Source: Streptomyces sp. MMG1121
Lineage (GTDB): Bacteria; Actinomycetota; Actinomycetes; Streptomycetales; Streptomycetaceae
Length of the DNA: 64,000 nt
Direction of reading: 5' to 3'
Assembly: GCF_001280015.1 (NCBI RefSeq)
Contig: NZ_LGDV01000118.1
Location: forward strand, 248,001-312,000
Below the pieces are notes generated by a model that searched no databases, had not been told where the DNA came from, and saw nothing but the letters and a program-made list of their open reading frames with translations. Position 1 is the first letter of the stretch. Each line of letters opens with the position of its first letter. The position numbers and the translations under genes were made by a program. Of this stretch, positions 61,287 to 64,000 are shown piece after piece.

Positions 61287-62012
61287 CTAGCCCACCGGAC
61301 GACCGCTCCGGAGCAGCCTCAACAGGGGTTCGAGCGACTGTACGACCAACTCGGCGCCCGCCGCCCGCAGGTCGTGCTCCTTGCGTTCGTTGCGCGCGTA
61401 GCCGAGGAACGGCACGCCCGCCTCCCGGGCCGCGGCCAGATCCGAGGGGGCGTCGCCGATCATCAGCGCGGCCTCGGGCGGGGCGCCCATCGCGCTCAGG
61501 GCCCGGTGCACACAGTGCGGGTGTGGCTTGAGGTGGTGCAGTTGCTCGGTACGGCCGTACAGGTGAGGGGTGAAGCAGCCGGTGAGGCCGCGGGTGTCCA
61601 GGTAGGTGCGGGCCACGCGGGGCGAGTTGTTGGTGGTGACGGCGAGCCGGGCGCCGACGGCCGACCAGGTGCGGATCAGCGGATCGGCGTACGCGGTGGG
61701 CAGGGCGGAGGCGGCGGCCCGCAGCTCCTCCTGGGTGAGCCGTTCCTCCAGCCCGGCGACGAGGTCGCTGCCCGGGCGCCGACGGCCCACGGCGCGCAGG
61801 ACCACCTGCGGGTCCAGGGTGTCCCGTTCGGCGTCCGTGAGCAGTCCGTGCAGACCCTGCCGCTCCAGCCACTCCACCAGGTCGGCGGCCACCCGCTCCG
61901 CCCGGTGCCCGGCGAACAGCCGGCAGATCGGCCCGTCGAAGTCCCACAGTACGAACCGCGCAGATGTGATCAGGTCCCGAAGCTTCTCGATCTCGTTCGC
62001 ATCAGAAGTCAC
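61287..62012 (-). CDS. HAD-superfamily hydrolase
   Basis: A 241-residue phosphatase of the HAD (PGP/GmhB-like) group. Motif I VLWDFDGP (Asp24, Asp26) near residues 22-29, motif II TTNNSP, motif III Lys near HLKPHPHC and motif IV MIGDAPSDLAAA. The GTG start (62012-62010) overlaps the TAG stop of the upstream GntR gene by one base, so translation is coupled. It sits between two GntR regulators and the double kinase. Substrate unknown; a counter-reaction to the kinase is possible. Confidence 0.87.
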   Translation of the reverse strand: MTSDANEIEKLRDLITSARFVLWDFDGPICRLFAGHRAERVAADLVEWLERQGLHGLLTDAERDTLDPQVVLRAVGRRRPGSDLVAGLEERLTQEELRAAASALPTAYADPLIRTWSAVGARLAVTTNNSPRVARTYLDTRGLTGCFTPHLYGRTEQLHHLKPHPHCVHRALSAMGAPPEAALMIGDAPSDLAAAREAGVPFLGYARNERKEHDLRAAGAELVVQSLEPLLRLLRSGRPVG

Positions 62013-62887
62013 TAGGAGAGTGTCAGGTCCGTGGTGATGGTTTCCCAGAGGGCGTCGAACCACTTCCGCGATTGCTCCACGAACGCCGCGTCCCGCTGTC
62101 CGGCCCGCTGCTCGAAGGAGAACAGCAGGGACTCGGAGCCCAGCGTGTCCCACATCTCCAGCGTCCCGCTGTCGGTCGGCTCCGCGCGGCGCGTGATCAT
62201 GTAGTGCGCGAACAGCGCCTCCGCCTCGTTGAGCAGGTACAGCTTGACCGGCGGGGTGAACGGCAGCGCCCGGAAGGTGACGTGGACGTCGATGCCGTGG
62301 GTGCCGCGCAGCGCCTGGAGGTTGTACTGGAGCACCTGCCCCTGGGCGTTGCGCATCGCCAGCCAGCGCTGGTGCACCGCGTCGTCCTCCTCGCTCCCGG
62401 CGTCCACCGAGACCGGGAAGGCGAGGTTGATGTCCCGGCTGGGCAGCAGGATGCGGGCGTCGATCCTGGCCGGTCTCAGCCGGCCCTCGTGGATCAGCCG
62501 CAGCGGCTCGCCGAGCGCGGGGATCAGGCTCTGCGCGGTCAGGCAGACGGCGTCGATGCGCACGTGCGGCGCCGAGAACGCCTCGGTCAGCCGGGGCGCG
62601 AGCGCCACCATGGTGGGCTGCGGCCCCTCGCGGGCGGGCCGCTGCTCGGCGACCCGCGGCGGACTGCCCTTGCTGACGTCGCTGAGCAGCCCGTCCTCCT
62701 GGAGCACGCGCAGCGCCTGGCGCACGGCACCCCGCTCGACCCCGAACTCCCCCGCCAGCTCGGCCTGGGTCGGCAGCCGCGCGCCGGGGCGCAGCGTGCC
62801 GGCGCGGATGCGTTCGCGCAGGGTGTCGGCGATCTCCTGGGGCGTGCGTCTTCTGCTGCCGTTCACTGCCACATGCTCCTGAGTCAC
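62012..62887 (-). CDS. GntR-family regulator with unusual C-terminal domain (paralogue 1)
   Basis: A 291-residue regulator. The N-terminal GntR winged helix spans about 15-80 (PQEIADTLRERIRAGTLRP, VERGAVRQALRVLQEDGLL). The C-terminal 200 residues are not an FCD or UTRA domain; they contain IDAVCLTAQSL, LRPARIDARILLPSRDINLAF, HVTFRALPFTPPVKLYLLNEAEALFAHY and a final KWFDALW. VKLYLLN resembles the HxK position of PLD-like folds but lacks His. GTG 62887 follows TAGCGT by 6 nt. It overlaps the HAD start by one base. Confidence 0.82.
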   Translation of the reverse strand: MTQEHVAVNGSRRRTPQEIADTLRERIRAGTLRPGARLPTQAELAGEFGVERGAVRQALRVLQEDGLLSDVSKGSPPRVAEQRPAREGPQPTMVALAPRLTEAFSAPHVRIDAVCLTAQSLIPALGEPLRLIHEGRLRPARIDARILLPSRDINLAFPVSVDAGSEEDDAVHQRWLAMRNAQGQVLQYNLQALRGTHGIDVHVTFRALPFTPPVKLYLLNEAEALFAHYMITRRAEPTDSGTLEMWDTLGSESLLFSFEQRAGQRDAAFVEQSRKWFDALWETITTDLTLS

Positions 62888-62961
62888 GACCAAACGCTAC
62901 AACTCTGATCCATCCATGGAGAGTTGCCCAGAAGTTGTTCACGCATAGCTGCCAAGCACGG

Positions 62962-62980
62962 CCAACTTGGCCGGAGTTGG
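62962..62980. promoter_or_regulatory. CAACTT-type inverted repeat between the two GntR genes
   Basis: CCAACT-TGGCCGG-AGTTGG. CAACTT/AAGTTG elements recur in the promoter regions of both GntR genes (for example two AAGTTG 11 bp apart at about 63920-63940), a candidate shared operator. Confidence 0.5.
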
Positions 62981-63002
62981 CTGCCACACACGTGCCCGGC
63001 GA

Positions 63003-63911
63003 CTATGCGCCGAACCGCAGCTCCGAGCTGATCGTCCCCCACAGCGCGTCGAACCACCGGCGCGACTGCTCCACGAACGCGGCGTCCCGCGGCCCGGCCT
63101 GCCCCTCGAAGGCGAACAGCATCGAGCGGGTGCCGTCGGCGTCGTACAGCTCCAGGTGCTCGTGCTCGATCTCCCGCTCGCCCCGCTTGAGCGTGTAGTA
63201 GGCGAACAGCGCCTCCGAGCCGTTCAGCAGATACAGCTTGACCGGCGGGGTGAACGGCAGCGCCCGGAAGGAGACGCGGACGTCGATGCCGTGCGTGGTC
63301 AGCAGGGCCAGCAGGTTCTGCCGCAGCACCTGGCCCTGGGCGTTGCGCTGGGCCAGCCAGCGGCGGTGCAGCAGACCGCGGTCGTCGGCGGCCACCGGCG
63401 CCGGGAAGGCGAGGGCGATGTCACGGCTGGGCAGCAGCACCCGGACGTCGATCTTGGCCGGTTTCAGCCGTCCCTCGTGGATCAGCCGCAGCGGCTCGCC
63501 GACGGCCAGCGTGAGCGAGACCGAGGTCAGACAGAGCGCGTCGATCCGCACGTGCGGCGCGGCGAAGGCGGCGGCGATGCGGGGCGCGAGCCCGACCATG
63601 GTGGGCTGCGGCACGGCGCCCGGACCGGCCGGGAGAGACGCGGGCCCCGGCACCGCCGCCACCGTGGCCGGGCTGCCTTTGGACACGTTGGTGAGCAGCC
63701 GCTCGGCCTGAAGGATGCGCAAGGCCTGCCGTACGGCCGCGCGCTCGACGCCGAACTCGTCGGCCAGCCTGGCCTGGGTGGGCATGCGCTGCCCCGGCCG
63801 CAGCACCCCGGACCTGATCCGGCTGCGCAGTTCGTCGGCTATGTCGAGATGGGACGAGCGGGACTGCTGTGACCTCGTCCGCCCATTGACGGAGACGTGC
63901 TCCGGGTCCAC
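63003..63911 (-). CDS. GntR-family regulator with unusual C-terminal domain (paralogue 2)
   Basis: A 302-residue paralogue of the gene at 62012. Winged helix about 20-90 (LDIADELRSRIRSGVLRP, VERAAVRQALRILQAERLL). Same C-terminal landmarks: IDALCLTSVSL, KIDVRVLLPSRDIALAF, RVSFRALPFTPPVKLYLLNGSEALFAYY, RRWFDALWGT. GTG 63911 follows TAGTGT by 6 nt, and the promoter core AGTTGTAGNGTTT is shared with paralogue 1. The two probably arose by tandem duplication. Its control target may be the HAD-kinase genes downstream. Confidence 0.82.
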   Translation of the reverse strand: MDPEHVSVNGRTRSQQSRSSHLDIADELRSRIRSGVLRPGQRMPTQARLADEFGVERAAVRQALRILQAERLLTNVSKGSPATVAAVPGPASLPAGPGAVPQPTMVGLAPRIAAAFAAPHVRIDALCLTSVSLTLAVGEPLRLIHEGRLKPAKIDVRVLLPSRDIALAFPAPVAADDRGLLHRRWLAQRNAQGQVLRQNLLALLTTHGIDVRVSFRALPFTPPVKLYLLNGSEALFAYYTLKRGEREIEHEHLELYDADGTRSMLFAFEGQAGPRDAAFVEQSRRWFDALWGTISSELRFGA

Positions 63912-64000
63912 GGAGAAACACTACAACTTCCCGCCAACTTACGGCAGTTCGCCGGTAGCTGGTTATGAGCCGCTTCCGCGCGGAGATAAGTACAGTGAAG

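Noticed and set aside
58476..62015. Very long plus-strand frame over the kinase and HAD genes
   Set aside because: It has no start signal or domain, while the minus-strand products have intact catalytic motifs.

Overview
The window is chromosomal DNA of a Streptomyces or very close relative. Support: high G+C with strong third-position G/C bias, frequent GTG starts, a phoR-phoP/phoU pair with a textbook PHO box, MsiK, mycothiol MshA, CarD next to ispD-ispF-cysS-rlmB, a LAETG sortase-type surface protein, many leaderless promoters (TANNNT 6-7 nt before the start codon), and an actinomycete integrative conjugative element (AICE). From memory the backbone order (msiK, DoxX, rlmB, cysS, ispF/ispD, carD, phoP/phoR/phoU, gpmA, mshA) matches the S. 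coelicolor core chromosome; no alignment was run.

Layout. 0-3 kb: antibiotic-kinase homologue and a secreted S53 protease with a lectin tail. 3.07-9.66 kb: integrative element 1, inserted in the 3' half of tRNA-Thr(TGT). It has a 43-bp att duplication, a truncated integrase and a broken resolvase. Its cargo is YjbQ, two divergent DUF5994 proteins and a KimA-like permease. 9.7-27.5 kb: core genes (msiK, nucleotidyltransferase, DoxX protein, rlmB, cysS, ispF-ispD, carD, lipoprotein, phoPR/phoU, MFS exporter, gpmA). 27.45-40.70 kb: integrative element 2, a complete AICE inserted in the 3' end of the protein-coding gene gpmA and flanked by an 18-bp direct repeat. Its modules are int, xis, an iteron field, Rep ATPase, primase-polymerase, FtsK-type Tra with a candidate clt repeat field, Spd-like spread proteins, several tiny zinc-finger-like proteins, a GntR (KorSA-like) repressor with three operators, and a methyltransferase. 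Inside it lies a 458-bp inverted-repeat cassette carrying one cold-shock gene. 40.7-57.4 kb: core and variable chromosomal genes (AhpD-like, DUF2000/AraC pair, beta-helix protein, YbjN, mshA, LAETG protein, methyltransferase, NlpC/P60 hydrolase, PP2C regulator, HBHA-like, XRE, MocR/LysE pair, UvrA-like). 57.4-64 kb: RraA-like, TetR, and a cluster of two paralogous GntR regulators, a HAD phosphatase and a 767-aa double phosphotransferase.

How parts work together. phoR-phoP, phoU and the PHO box form a phosphate-sensing unit. ispD-ispF, cysS and rlmB form a housekeeping run. In the AICE, the GntR repressor probably silences the transfer operon through an operator lying between its -35 and -10 elements; Int/Xis excise, Rep/primase amplify, and Tra with Spd proteins transfer double-stranded DNA. 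The strongest candidates for undescribed biology are the mobile cold-shock cassette, the gpmA-targeting AICE with its accessory small proteins, and the GntR-GntR-HAD-double-kinase cluster. No rRNA, CRISPR array or large biosynthetic cluster was seen.
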